NCBI GenBank assembly: GCA_945870865.1
Contig: CAMBTO010000006.1
Location: forward strand, 1-51,616
Reading direction: 5' to 3'
Length of the DNA stretch: 51,616 nt
DNA from: Klebsiella pneumoniae
GTDB taxonomy: Bacteria > Pseudomonadota > Gammaproteobacteria > Eutrophobiales > Eutrophobiaceae
Every line of letters begins with the position of its first letter. The stretch's first letter is position 1. Made by a program: the position numbers and the translations under genes. Below are positions 34,612-44,348 of the stretch, in pieces. The notes beneath the pieces are model-generated. The model was not told the origin of the DNA. It saw nothing but the letters and a program-made list of their open reading frames with translations, and did no database searches.

Positions 34612-35603
34612 GCAACAGTGACGCCTTGTGGATTACCGAAGCGGAAGTCGTCGATCTGATATCGTTGCCGGATGCCATCTCGGCGCTGGAGCGGGGGTTG
34701 GCACAGGAAAGTGCCGGCAAGGCAAACAACATGGGCAAGACCCATGTGTCCTGGAACCAGGACAAAAGTACACTGCATGCGATAGGTGCAGTCATGGAAG
34801 GTAACGGTGTCGTCGGCACCAAGACCTGGGCTCACACATCTGGTGGGGCCTGCCCGCTGCTGATCCTGTTCAGTGCAGACACCGGTACGCTGTTGGCCGT
34901 CATTGAGGCGTTTGCCCTCGGGCAGATGCGTACAGCGGGCATCTCCGGTGTGGCCACCCGCTGGATGGCGGCGGAAGATGCCGGGGACATGGCTCTGATA
35001 GGCACGGGTAAACAGTCTCTGGCACAGGTTGCCGGCGTGTTTGCGGTCAGGCCGCTAAAGCGTCTGCGTGTGTACAGTCCAAACCGGGAAAATCGTGACG
35101 CCTTTATCAGCAAGGCGCGTAAACAGTTTCCGTTTGAAATCGTCGGGGCCGACTCGGTTGCCGCCGCGGTGGATCAGGCTACTATCGTCACACTGGTCAC
35201 CCGCGCGCGTGAGCCGTTCCTCGCCGCAGACATGCTGACCCCGGGTTGTCATATCAATGCTGTCGGTGCGATCACGCCCGAGCGTCAGGAATTCAGGCAG
35301 GACATTTTCGGTCGGACCGGCCTGGTCGCGGTGGACACGGTCGATTCGGTCCGGCGCCTCAGCAGCGAGTTTATGGAATATTATGGTAACGAAGATGTGC
35401 GCTGGGGCAGCGTACAGCCGCTTTCAGCGCTGGTGGCAAGACGTGCAGGTCGCCCGGAAGGTACTGACCTTACCTTGTTCAAGGCGATGGGCATGGGACT
35501 GTCTGATCTGTCACTCGGTGTAGAAATTCTTGGACGCGCCAGGAGCAGTGGTGCTGGCAGGACTGTACCTACGCCGGTCAAGGTTCCAGCACGTCTGGTT
35601 TAA
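34608..35603 (+). CDS. Ornithine cyclodeaminase/mu-crystallin-family protein, copy 1
   Basis: A 331-residue NAD(P)-binding protein of the OCD/mu-crystallin family. The nucleotide motif is LIGTGKQSLAQV, and the family substrate-loop residues are visible in GVVGTKTWAHTSGG. Members include ornithine cyclodeaminase, ketimine reductases and alanine or tauropine dehydrogenases, all acting on C-N bonds. A second member lies at 48.4 kb. Its presence among ring-oxidation genes suggests the substrate contains nitrogen. Four-base overlap with the CMD-like gene. Confidence 0.84.
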   Translation: MSNSDALWITEAEVVDLISLPDAISALERGLAQESAGKANNMGKTHVSWNQDKSTLHAIGAVMEGNGVVGTKTWAHTSGGACPLLILFSADTGTLLAVIEAFALGQMRTAGISGVATRWMAAEDAGDMALIGTGKQSLAQVAGVFAVRPLKRLRVYSPNRENRDAFISKARKQFPFEIVGADSVAAAVDQATIVTLVTRAREPFLAADMLTPGCHINAVGAITPERQEFRQDIFGRTGLVAVDTVDSVRRLSSEFMEYYGNEDVRWGSVQPLSALVARRAGRPEGTDLTLFKAMGMGLSDLSLGVEILGRARSSGAGRTVPTPVKVPARLV

Positions 35604-35633
35604 ATATCATCCGCACTACAGGAGGGAGTAACC

Positions 35634-36752
35634 ATGTCATCCACTATGAACAGTAAGATATCTGCAGACAGCGCCGCACGCCCGTTTGTCGATGCGACCG
35701 GCAGTTCGCCTGTCGCCCCCGAGTTGTGGGAGCCCTATCTCGTTACAAAAGAAGAAATTGATGCGGAGGTTGCCCGACTGACCGCCCTGCCGCGACCCGC
35801 CAATGGCCGTCGCCGGTCGCTGATCGTGCATCCGTCTTCCCGCGCACCGGGACTGGGACTGGCGCCGGGGATCCAGCTCAGTCTGGACGTGTTGTTGCCG
35901 GGCGAGAGCACCGCGCCGATACGTCATAACTCCACCCAGGTGAACTTCTGTATCCTGGGTGCCGGACATACAATCGTGAATGGAGAGCGTATTAACTTCA
36001 ATCGTTACGATGTGTGGAATCATAATTCCTTTGCTACCTACACACACCATAATGATACGAGTGACGTCCAGGTGCGTCTGACCTATTCCAATGCGGCCCT
36101 GCTGGAAAAGATGCAGGTGCATATCGTCGAGGAAAACCCGCCGGTCGGCGCCATGGCCGCGCACAAGGAAGAGGCAATCGATGACCCGAAACGCAAGAGC
36201 CCGTTTGGCACCTTCCAGCTGACCGCGCAGGGCGCCTGGCTGATGCCGTATGAAATCCTGATCAGTCCTCCCAGCGTGGAATCAAGAAACCTGCATTGGC
36301 CCTGGGAGCGGGTACAGGAAAATCTGAACAAGCTGACTGCGCTCGGCAAGGACTATATTGGTCGGCGCTTGTATCTGCTGTTTAATCCGATGACCGGACG
36401 TACCAACGGGACGACGCCCAGTTTCTTTGCGACGATGACCATCCGTCCGCCGAAGATCATCGACCGCCCGCACCGGCATGTCTCCGCCGCTATCAATTAT
36501 TATTTCCAGGGCAGTGGTTATTCCGTCGTGGAGAAGAAACGTTATGAATGGAAGGCGGGTGACCTGATGTTGTCTGCGCCGGGTTGGGCGGTCCATAATC
36601 ACGCCTCGTACGATGAACCGGTGTATGAGTTGACCGTGCAGGACCAGCCGTTGAATATCATTATGGAAAGCCTGTTGTGGCAGGAGGCGATGAACCAGCC
36701 AGCCGTCATCCTCGGACAACAAACCGGATTTTCGACCAACCGATCGGAGTAA
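35634..36752 (+). CDS. Two-domain cupin (gentisate-dioxygenase-like), copy 1
   Basis: A 372-residue bicupin. The N-terminal cupin has RHNSTQVNFCILGAGHTIVN. The C-terminal one has the better metal site, RPHRHVSAAINYYFQGSGYS with later HNHASYDEPVYEL. The family includes gentisate, salicylate and 1-hydroxy-2-naphthoate ring-cleaving dioxygenases, so ring opening of the oxygenase product is the natural guess. It lies 30 bp after the OCD-like gene behind GGAGGGAG and three bases before the DapA-family gene. Confidence 0.8.
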   Translation: MSSTMNSKISADSAARPFVDATGSSPVAPELWEPYLVTKEEIDAEVARLTALPRPANGRRRSLIVHPSSRAPGLGLAPGIQLSLDVLLPGESTAPIRHNSTQVNFCILGAGHTIVNGERINFNRYDVWNHNSFATYTHHNDTSDVQVRLTYSNAALLEKMQVHIVEENPPVGAMAAHKEEAIDDPKRKSPFGTFQLTAQGAWLMPYEILISPPSVESRNLHWPWERVQENLNKLTALGKDYIGRRLYLLFNPMTGRTNGTTPSFFATMTIRPPKIIDRPHRHVSAAINYYFQGSGYSVVEKKRYEWKAGDLMLSAPGWAVHNHASYDEPVYELTVQDQPLNIIMESLLWQEAMNQPAVILGQQTGFSTNRSE

Positions 36753-36755
36753 AAC

Positions 36756-37646
36756 ATGAATATTGATAATATCAGGGGTTCCATCCCGCCAGTAATCACG
36801 CCGTTCCGTGGCAATGAGGTTGATTACGATGCGTATGCGGTACTGATCGAAAGACAGGTGATACAGGGTTCTCATGGCGTACTGGTCAATGGCACCACGG
36901 CGGAACCAAGCACGCTAACACTGGAAGAACGCAACCGGCTGGTTGATATTGCCATTGAGGTGGTAAAAAAACGTGTGCCGGTCGTGGCCGCGACCGGTTC
37001 GCAGAGTCTGGCCGACACGCTGGTACTGACCGAATATGCGAGCAAGGCCGGCGCGGATGCACTGCTGGTGGTCACTCCGTATTACATCCGTCCGCCGCAG
37101 CGTGGACTGGTTGCCTATTACAACGAAGTCTGTAGTCGCACGGATCTGCCGGTCATGATTTACCATATCCCCGGACGCACAGCGATCAGTGTCACGCTGG
37201 AGACGGTTGCCAGCATCCGTGACAAGTCACCGAACATGATAGGTATCAAACATGCGGTCAATGACCTCGGATTCTGTTCTGATCTGTTGAAAGAGTTTGG
37301 TGATAATTTTCGGATCTTTGTCGGCCTTGAAGAACTGAGCTTCCCGATGATGGCGGTCGGCGCCTGCGGCCTGATGAATGCGGTCAGTAACCTGATGCCC
37401 GGGCCGGTTGCACAGATGTGTGAGCGGGTATTTGAAAATGATCTGGCCGGTGCAAAAAAGATTCACTACGACCTGTTTGAACTGAACAAGTCGGTGTTTT
37501 TTGATACCAACCCGATAGCGATCAAATACATGATGAAGCGGATGGGTATTATCCCGGACAACTCCCACCGCCTGCCGATGGTACCGGCCACGCCGGAACT
37601 GGAAAAACGGCTGGACAAGGTGCTGTCTGATGCGGGACTGATATAG
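36756..37646 (+). CDS. DapA/N-acetylneuraminate-lyase-family enzyme
   Basis: A 296-residue class I aldolase of the dihydrodipicolinate synthase superfamily. The Schiff-base Lys is in MIGIKHA and the catalytic Tyr in MIYHIPGRT; the TTAEPSTLT loop replaces the GTTGE motif. It probably splits or forms a C-C bond with pyruvate, as for ring-cleavage products (compare trans-o-hydroxybenzylidene-pyruvate hydratase-aldolases). It is more likely catabolic than true DapA because of its neighbours. Last gene of the operon; the repeat at 37.7 kb follows. Confidence 0.86.
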   Translation: MNIDNIRGSIPPVITPFRGNEVDYDAYAVLIERQVIQGSHGVLVNGTTAEPSTLTLEERNRLVDIAIEVVKKRVPVVAATGSQSLADTLVLTEYASKAGADALLVVTPYYIRPPQRGLVAYYNEVCSRTDLPVMIYHIPGRTAISVTLETVASIRDKSPNMIGIKHAVNDLGFCSDLLKEFGDNFRIFVGLEELSFPMMAVGACGLMNAVSNLMPGPVAQMCERVFENDLAGAKKIHYDLFELNKSVFFDTNPIAIKYMMKRMGIIPDNSHRLPMVPATPELEKRLDKVLSDAGLI

Positions 37647-37677
37647 AAATCTGTTTCAGATTCCAACACAGTTTGGA

Positions 37678-37789
37678 ATCAGCCGTCTGGTTATAATTGT
37701 GAAAGACCGTTAGCCGCATGGATGCGGCGCTCGAGCGTACATGGATGTATTCACAGCGTGTCTTGAACGATTATAACCAGACGGCTGAT
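37678..37789. repeat. Palindromic interspersed repeat, copy 2 (112 bp, inverted)
   Basis: Same length as copy 1 but in opposite orientation. Its terminal inverted repeats are 20 bp and perfect (ATCAGCCGTCTGGTTATAAT). The 60-bp core (37704-37763) is identical to the reverse complement of copy 1. The arms differ from copy 1 at three positions, and each change is matched in the opposite arm. It sits between the convergent DapA-family and Pht5-like genes, so it could act as a two-way terminator. Confidence 0.8.
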
Positions 37790-37854
37790 CTTGCAGGATT
37801 TACAGAGCAGTTATCCAGATTCAGCCCCGAAGTGCATACATGTCTGCGGGATAA

Positions 37855-38910
37855 TTATACCCGAAAACTGGCGTGAACTTCCTTTGGAAACAGCTCCTCT
37901 ACAGCCAGGTGGCGACTGGCAACACCCTGTTCGTACGCATAACGGCAGAAGGCCTCCAGCGTTGCGCGATTGTGTTCAATACCATATGGCCAGAAGTCCT
38001 CACCAAACGCAGAAATGACTTCTTCCACAAAACCAGTCTGCCAGGGCAAAGGTATACCGGAGGCGGTAATGTCTTTCAGTCGTTCCAGACTGCGGTTTTT
38101 AGATTCTTCAAATGCCTTGAACAGACTCATCGCTATCCAGCGGTTCGCTTCAAAGGTATCGCGGCGCATGGCAATCACATGCATGATCGGGAACACGCCG
38201 GTTTGATGGTAAAACTTGCGTTCTTCCTCACGTGAGTCGGCAAACATACGGACCACGCCCGGCTCACCGGAATGAAAGGCCAATGGAGGACGCGCGGTGA
38301 TGGCCACATCAATCTCGCCAGTCACCAGCATATCGTTCAGGCTCTGGTCTGGTCGCGTGCTGTAGTTGATGCCGTCGGGAAGGTTCAGTTTTACCTTTTC
38401 CTTGCGGCCGGGCTGGTTGACCCCGGCCTGAATCCATTTAATGGTTTTCAGATCAATACCGTAATACTGTGACAGCATACCCCTGACATAAACACCGGCC
38501 GTCTGAGCCCATTCCGGTATACCGACCGTTTTGCCCTCCAGCTGTTGTGCATCGGTAATGCCACTTTGCTGGCGGACATAAAATGCGGAGTGTCGAAATA
38601 CGCGCGAAGGGAACACGGGGATCGCAACCATCGGCGCATTACCGGCGGCCGTCAGCGCAATATATTTGGCGAAGGACATCTCCGACACGTCCCACTCGAG
38701 GTTATTGGTGAAACGGTAGAATATCTCCTCGATTTGCAGGATCTGCGGCGTCAGTATGATCCCGTCCGCTCGAACCACGCCGCGGGTTAAATCACGCAGG
38801 TGGTCGTTATCATTCACCGCCAGCGACAGATGCAAGCGCGTAATGCCGTCCTGTTCAATAAAATGAGGCTTTACCGGAGAGGCTTGCTGTTTGTTCATAC
38901 GGGTCTCCAT
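37855..38910 (-). CDS. Pht5-like decarboxylase-family protein, copy 2
   Basis: A 351-residue member of the same family as the proteins at 29.1 and 49.5 kb. Shared blocks are LSLAVNDNDHLRDL, VFPSRVFRHSAFYVR, LEGKTVGIPEWAQ and TGVFPIMHVIAM. It is the most divergent of the three and has about 20 extra residues at the N-terminus. A shorter start at the second Met is possible (38898). It is transcribed alone on the minus strand, and no signal peptide is seen. Separate substrates for the three copies are likely. Confidence 0.8.
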   Translation of the reverse strand: METRMNKQQASPVKPHFIEQDGITRLHLSLAVNDNDHLRDLTRGVVRADGIILTPQILQIEEIFYRFTNNLEWDVSEMSFAKYIALTAAGNAPMVAIPVFPSRVFRHSAFYVRQQSGITDAQQLEGKTVGIPEWAQTAGVYVRGMLSQYYGIDLKTIKWIQAGVNQPGRKEKVKLNLPDGINYSTRPDQSLNDMLVTGEIDVAITARPPLAFHSGEPGVVRMFADSREEERKFYHQTGVFPIMHVIAMRRDTFEANRWIAMSLFKAFEESKNRSLERLKDITASGIPLPWQTGFVEEVISAFGEDFWPYGIEHNRATLEAFCRYAYEQGVASRHLAVEELFPKEVHASFRV

Positions 38911-39002
38911 AAGTTCGGATTGCTGGTGTGCGTTAAACTGCCCCGGTATATCCGCGACAGCCAGTGTGGCCGGATAATCTTATCAGATCACAGAGTTGTT
39001 GC

Positions 39003-39228
39003 ATGTCCCACTTCCAGACAGGACTTCCGGCCTTCTATTACAGTAAGGGTGAGGTAGTCAGCGACAGTGTAAAGTTTCGTGATGCAATCAAGCGGGGTGT
39101 TGCGCACTCCGGCGGAAGGCCGACCCTATATGCTTGATGTGAAGACACGCACATGGGGGCTGGGGTCGGATCTGACCGAGTATCAGAAGTTTTCAGTGGC
39201 GAAAGATCTGCGTACGCGGGATGTATAA
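39003..39228 (+). pseudogene. C-terminal remnant of a TPP-dependent enzyme
   Basis: Two frames join into one plausible protein end. The first, from ATG 39003, reads GEVVSDSVKFRDAIKRGVAH. The second picks up after an extra A near 39114-39118 as GRPYMLDVKTRTWGLGSDLT and ends at TAA 39226-39228. The block around AIKRGVAHSGG..RPYMLDV resembles the C-terminus of acetolactate-synthase-like, thiamine-diphosphate enzymes. Only about 75 residues remain, so the gene is truncated and frameshifted. Confidence 0.5.
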
Positions 39229-39447
39229 TCTGTGTTGAAACGGATATTGCGTCGTTCGGGCCACCACTGTCTGATTTTTGCAAAAGCACGTTGCTAAAAG
39301 CTGAATTTGTTTTATATTATGAACAGAACATGCGTACTTGTATTCGGCTATGTTGATAGTCGGGTGATTTGTAGAAGTAATTTTTAGGGAAGATGTAACC
39401 GGGGTTTAGCTTGTAAATTGTTTTACTCTTGAGGGGGGATATAAGTA

Positions 39448-42042
39448 ATGGCTATCAAGCATCATGCGTCGACCATAATGGGTCTGACAGTTCTGGTATT
39501 ACCGTTTTCTGCGCCGATAACACTACATGCGCAAGGTCTTGAAGAAATCATCGTAACCGCGCAGCGCCGCGAGCAGTCGCTGCAGGAAGTTCCCATTTCC
39601 ATCGAGACCTATAGTGGTCTGGAGATCTCCCGTCAGGGTTATCGCGATATGCAGGAGCTGGCAGTTTATTCACCTACCGTTACCGTCGAGCCGGACATAT
39701 TACGTAACAGTATCACCATACGTGGACTCGGTGCTGCCAGTGCCGATGCGTTGACGATTGAACAATCCAGTCCGACGTTTGTTGACGGTATACATTATGG
39801 TCGTACCTCCCAGATCAAGCTGGCGTTCCTGGATGTACAGACCGTCGAGGTATTGAAAGGACCACAGCCGGTCTATTTTGGCCAGAATGCCATTGCCGGC
39901 GCGTTTAACCTGACCACCCGCAAACCCACCCCGGAATGGGAGGCCAACCTGAATTCAGAAATCAGCAATTTTGATTCGCAGAAGGTGGAGTTCGGAGCAG
40001 GCGGTCCGATTAATGATGCCTGGGGTATCCGTGTTGCCGGTTCGTTCGAGCGATCGGACGGGTATCTTGAAGATATCGTCACCAATGACAAATTCCCCTC
40101 GTACAAGAATTACGGCGGGCGTGTCATCCTGCAATATGCACCGACCGAGAACTTCAAGGCGACCTGGAAACTGGAGTCGTCTGATCAGAAGAAAGGTGCA
40201 GAAGGCAAACACATCTGTGTGGTGGACAATCCACCGGTGCTGGGTACCGCGTTGAACTCGCTGCATGAACCGCAATATGTACTACTGGATCCCCCGTACG
40301 GTGTAGGCTGGAACGTGGAACACGATCCGTTAGGCGCCTGTTACGAAAGTAATGACGGTATCCTGGTGTCCGGTGCGTTACCGGTACCGACGACACCTTT
40401 CCCGAAGCAGATTGCGGAGGCCGGTAGTACAATATTATTGAATATCAATGGACTTCAGGGAATGATTCGTCCAATCAGCGGTACGGACGGTTTTCGTCAG
40501 ACCAATGACCCGTACGACTTTGAGCCACACGAGAACATCAACCCATGGAACACCTATCTGAACCTCAGTTATACGCTGGGTGGTGACGGCTTCCTTGACG
40601 GTGTCGAACTGACCTCGCTGACCGGGTATGACTATTATTATCGTGAATACATGCGTGATAATCGCGGCACCCCGTTCATCGCAAACTTCCAGAACCGTGC
40701 CGAGGACCAGTGGTCGTTCAGTCAGGAAATACGTGCAACTTCACCGACTGGTGGTACGCTGGAGTGGATGGTCGGTGCGTATTACCAGGATGTCGATTAT
40801 GACTTCTACTCGGACTCCATCCGCCCGAACAACCGCACCGGTCGCCGTTACAATGAAGGCTGGGAAGATGCGAAGTGGAAGAGCGCATTCGGTAACATCA
40901 CCTGGAATTTCTATGACAATAAGGCCTCGATCGATGTCGGTGCGCGTTACAGCAACTCCTCGAAATCAACCTTTATCCAGAGCTGGGGCGCGCAGTGGAT
41001 CATGTTTGACGGGTTTGTGTTCCCCTGGAACCAGCGGCGAGGACCCGACAATGGTACCCCGGTAGGGGCACAATTTGCACTGTACAACGGAACCAGTCCG
41101 ATTGGCATGACCAGACTGGCGACGCTGACAAAGGCTGAAATACCAGGCCCGTATCTGGGAGAGGCCGACCAGACCGAACTGAATCCGCAGATCGTGCTGC
41201 GCTATCGTCCCAGTGATTCGATGTCGATGTATGCAAAATACGCCGAGTCATTCAAGGCCGCCGGTTTTAATACCGGGCAGGCGACCTTGCCACCAACACT
41301 GGCGGAATACAGCTTCGGGCCGGAATATGGCATCAACTATGAGGTCGGTATCAAAGGTGATTTGTTCGATGGCAATGCGCGGTATACCGTGTCGCTGTTC
41401 TCGAACAAGATCAAGGACCTGCAGCTGGCGGCGGCCACGCCAAACGTCGACAACAACCTGCTGGATTTCCAGAATGCCGGTGCCCAGCGGGTACGCGGAA
41501 CGGAAATTACCTTTGACTGGATACCGACGGAGCAACTGACACTGAATTTTTCCGGTGCCATTATGGACGGTGTCATGCTGGACTATCAGGGCGCCGCCTG
41601 TACCGAGGCGGAGTTTGCCAAGCCGGCGGAATCCGGTTGTGATACCTCGGTAACAAATGGTTCGATAGATCGTTCCGGTACGCAGGCGCCCAATACGCCC
41701 GACTGGAAATTTGTGTTGAACGCTGACTATGTCATTCCCTTGTCAAACGGATATGAGCTGGGCCTGAATGCGAAGGGATATACCTCTGATGGTTATATCA
41801 CCGACACGAATGGTTTCAGTCAGGTGCTGAAGTTTAATCAGCATGAGGACCTGGGCTTGAGTGCAGCCTATGGCCCGCAGGACGGTAACTGGAAGCTGAC
41901 CGCGTTTGCCCGCAATCTGCTGGAGGCTTCACCGTCCTACAATGCCGAGTTTGATCTGTTAGTGGAGGCGATACAATCTCCGGTCGTATACAGGAGCAGC
42001 TATACCAGCTACGGCCTGAGTTTCCGCTATACCTATGACTAG
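39448..42042 (+). CDS. TonB-dependent outer-membrane receptor
   Basis: An 864-residue receptor with a signal peptide (LTVLVLPFSAPITLHAQ), a TonB box (LEEIIVTAQRREQSLQEVP), a plug (VEVLKGPQPVYFGQNAIAGA) and a 22-strand-type barrel ending in aromatic residues (YGLSFRYTYD). The plug resembles those of receptors for plant-derived or xenobiotic compounds more than siderophore receptors, though this cannot be settled by eye. It is likely to import the substrate of the surrounding pathway. The start is ATG 39448 behind GAGGGGGG. A strong terminator follows. Confidence 0.92.
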   Translation: MAIKHHASTIMGLTVLVLPFSAPITLHAQGLEEIIVTAQRREQSLQEVPISIETYSGLEISRQGYRDMQELAVYSPTVTVEPDILRNSITIRGLGAASADALTIEQSSPTFVDGIHYGRTSQIKLAFLDVQTVEVLKGPQPVYFGQNAIAGAFNLTTRKPTPEWEANLNSEISNFDSQKVEFGAGGPINDAWGIRVAGSFERSDGYLEDIVTNDKFPSYKNYGGRVILQYAPTENFKATWKLESSDQKKGAEGKHICVVDNPPVLGTALNSLHEPQYVLLDPPYGVGWNVEHDPLGACYESNDGILVSGALPVPTTPFPKQIAEAGSTILLNINGLQGMIRPISGTDGFRQTNDPYDFEPHENINPWNTYLNLSYTLGGDGFLDGVELTSLTGYDYYYREYMRDNRGTPFIANFQNRAEDQWSFSQEIRATSPTGGTLEWMVGAYYQDVDYDFYSDSIRPNNRTGRRYNEGWEDAKWKSAFGNITWNFYDNKASIDVGARYSNSSKSTFIQSWGAQWIMFDGFVFPWNQRRGPDNGTPVGAQFALYNGTSPIGMTRLATLTKAEIPGPYLGEADQTELNPQIVLRYRPSDSMSMYAKYAESFKAAGFNTGQATLPPTLAEYSFGPEYGINYEVGIKGDLFDGNARYTVSLFSNKIKDLQLAAATPNVDNNLLDFQNAGAQRVRGTEITFDWIPTEQLTLNFSGAIMDGVMLDYQGAACTEAEFAKPAESGCDTSVTNGSIDRSGTQAPNTPDWKFVLNADYVIPLSNGYELGLNAKGYTSDGYITDTNGFSQVLKFNQHEDLGLSAAYGPQDGNWKLTAFARNLLEASPSYNAEFDLLVEAIQSPVVYRSSYTSYGLSFRYTYD

Positions 42043-42060
42043 AAATCAATCTGTGTATTC

Positions 42061-42092
42061 ACGGGGCACCCTCAAGCTGCCCCGTTTTTTTT
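42061..42092 (+). terminator. Rho-independent terminator of the TonB receptor gene
   Basis: A perfect 8-bp stem ACGGGGCA/TGCCCCGT with a 9-nt loop is followed by T8. It lies 18 bases after the receptor stop codon. Confidence 0.9.
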
Positions 42093-42295
42093 ATGTCGGT
42101 TGTTCGATATGAACCACTGCTTGATCCCGGCATAGTTTGCCCTGTATGAGGCTTGTTGATATTATCGTTTGATTGCTCGTATTTTTTTAATGCGAGCCTG
42201 TCAATAGTGTTCAGCGCCCTGAAAACTGTCAATAGCTGACTGACAGTCCATGGGTCGCAAGATACAACTGGTTGCGAAATCAAGGGGGGGAGTTC

Positions 42296-43816
42296 GTGCT
42301 TGATGATCTGTGGAACGGCATACTGATTTTTTCCAGTATGAAGGTGTTGCTGGCAATGGCAGCGGCGGTGCCGCTCGGTCTGGTATTCGGAACGATGCCG
42401 GGTATCGGTGGTCTGGTTGCGCTGGCCATCGTATTGCCAATGGTTTATGGAATGGAACCGGCAGTGGGTCTCGCTTTCCTGCTAAGTTGTCATGCCATGA
42501 TTGCCACCAGTGGCGCGGTACCCGCGATACTTCTGGGTATTCCACCTTCCGTCGGGGCGTCTGCAACAGTGATCGATGGATATACACTCGCACGGCGCGG
42601 CAGGGCCGGTTATGCGATGGGTGCGGCGCTGGGTTCGTCTGCCCTGGGTGGGCTGATCGGGGCTGTGGTCCTGATCGTCCTGTTGCCTATCATACAGCCA
42701 GTCGTCATGTCATTTGGTTCCCCCGAAACCTTTTTCCTCGCCTTGCTGGGTCTGAGTTATCTGGCTTTGATGGGAGGGAGTTCGCCGATCAAAGGTCTGG
42801 CTGCGGCTGGACTGGGTTTGTTTATGGGAACATTCGGATACCACAGTCTTTCAGGTATACCGCGGTTCTGGATGGATTTTGATTATCTGCTGGACGGCTT
42901 TCGCATCATACCGCTGGCGCTGGGATTGTTCGCCATACCGGAAATCATCGAATTGATGTCAGGCCGCAGTATCGCCGCAAAAAATCCGGACGGCTCGAAT
43001 ATCACAATGACGTTCAAACAGGTCTGGCTCGGTGTGATGGCCAACTTTGTACGCCTGCCGGTGTTGGTACGTTCATCACTGATGGGTGTGTTTATCGGTA
43101 TGGTTCCTGGTGTGGGCAGTGAAACAGCACCGTTCATCACCTATGGAACTGCGAAGCAGACTTCAAAACGTAAACACCTGTTTGGCAAGGGGTCAATAGA
43201 AGGAGTCATCGGCCCTGAAGGTGCGAATAATGCAAAGGAAGGGGGTTCACTCGTCCCCACGCTGGCCTTTGGCGTACCCGGCAGCAGTGCGATGGTTTTG
43301 TTGCTTGGCGGGTTTTTGATGCTGGGTCTGCAACCCGGACCTGAATTTCTGAAAAACCATATGGATATGGCCTATGGTCTGGCATTTGTGCTGATCGCCG
43401 CCAATTTTGTTGGCGCATTGGTGCTGATACTGCTCGCAAAACATCTGGCGAGGATTACGCAGATACCGGGACATGTGCTGATGCCAATACTGGTCAGTCT
43501 GGTTGTGCTGGGTGCCTATGCCAGCGAGAGCCATTTTGAAGATGTGTTGTTCGTGTTTGTCTTCGGTGCATTGGGTGTGATAATGAAGCGATATGGTTAT
43601 GCCCGTCCTCCCTTGTTACTCGGGTTTGTGCTGGCGCCGTTGCTTGAAAACTACCTCGTCATTTCGTTAAGTACCTATGGCCCGACTTTTTTCATGCGTC
43701 CCATCTCGCTCGTTATCGTCGGACTGATCCTGATTGGTGGATTACTGCCATTAATACGTTATATAGGTGAGCGCAGGAACGGTAACGCGGAAATGGTGAA
43801 GGAGGTACGCAAGTGA
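42296..43816 (+). CDS. tctA: Tripartite tricarboxylate transporter, large permease (TctA)
   Basis: A 506-residue membrane protein with about 12 helices. The TctA signatures are clear: GLVFGTMPGIGGLVALAIVL and FIGMVPGVGSETAPFITYG, and GIEGVIGPEGANN-type loops (here SIEGVIGPEGANNAKEGGSL). It is the channel-forming subunit for sodium- or proton-driven uptake of carboxylates. The start is GTG 42296 behind AAGGGGGGGAG; a TTG eight codons upstream is less likely. It overlaps the small subunit gene. The binding protein is at 47.2 kb. Confidence 0.93.
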   Translation: MLDDLWNGILIFSSMKVLLAMAAAVPLGLVFGTMPGIGGLVALAIVLPMVYGMEPAVGLAFLLSCHAMIATSGAVPAILLGIPPSVGASATVIDGYTLARRGRAGYAMGAALGSSALGGLIGAVVLIVLLPIIQPVVMSFGSPETFFLALLGLSYLALMGGSSPIKGLAAAGLGLFMGTFGYHSLSGIPRFWMDFDYLLDGFRIIPLALGLFAIPEIIELMSGRSIAAKNPDGSNITMTFKQVWLGVMANFVRLPVLVRSSLMGVFIGMVPGVGSETAPFITYGTAKQTSKRKHLFGKGSIEGVIGPEGANNAKEGGSLVPTLAFGVPGSSAMVLLLGGFLMLGLQPGPEFLKNHMDMAYGLAFVLIAANFVGALVLILLAKHLARITQIPGHVLMPILVSLVVLGAYASESHFEDVLFVFVFGALGVIMKRYGYARPPLLLGFVLAPLLENYLVISLSTYGPTFFMRPISLVIVGLILIGGLLPLIRYIGERRNGNAEMVKEVRK

Positions 43817-44289
43817 TGCTTAAAGGCAGGATCGGAAACCTGGTTATACCGGCCGTACTGTTACTGTTTATCAGCACATTTCTGTTACTCGGCAAGTATC
43901 ATTGGGACTATGCAGTCAGCGTCATCCTGTTCCCACTGGTGGTGGGTACGCTGGTAATCATCTGCGCCATCTGGTTGATGTTTCGTGCTGCCGTGGCACC
44001 GGTTGACACGTTGTCAGAGGAAGGCGAGTCTATAGGTGCAAGTGATGACCCGCGCACCAGTCTGCCCAAACGCCTGTTATGGGTCGCCAGCGTCTATCCA
44101 CTGAGCTATCTATTGGGATTGGTAGCGGGTCTGATGTTGTTTACATTAAGTTATACAAGTTACCATCGTCTGCCGTGGGCGCAACGTTTGACGGCCACCG
44201 TGATAGTGTTCGCACTTGTTTATATCGGATTCTATAAACTGCTTGGTGTGTCCAGTCTGCCAATAGCACCGCTGTGGATGCGAAATTAA
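43816..44289 (+). CDS. tctB: Tripartite tricarboxylate transporter, small subunit (TctB)
   Basis: A 157-residue membrane protein with four predicted helices, the normal size and topology of TctB. It is recognised chiefly from its position: the start overlaps the TctA stop codon. The start is ATG 43816, or the GTG just before it. Sequence conservation in TctB is low, so position counts for most of the call. Confidence 0.82.
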   Translation: MLKGRIGNLVIPAVLLLFISTFLLLGKYHWDYAVSVILFPLVVGTLVIICAIWLMFRAAVAPVDTLSEEGESIGASDDPRTSLPKRLLWVASVYPLSYLLGLVAGLMLFTLSYTSYHRLPWAQRLTATVIVFALVYIGFYKLLGVSSLPIAPLWMRN

Positions 44290-44348
44290 GCGGCGTTCCC
44301 GCCAACCCTGTTAAATTGATTTAACCTGATTTACTGGAGAACTATTGC

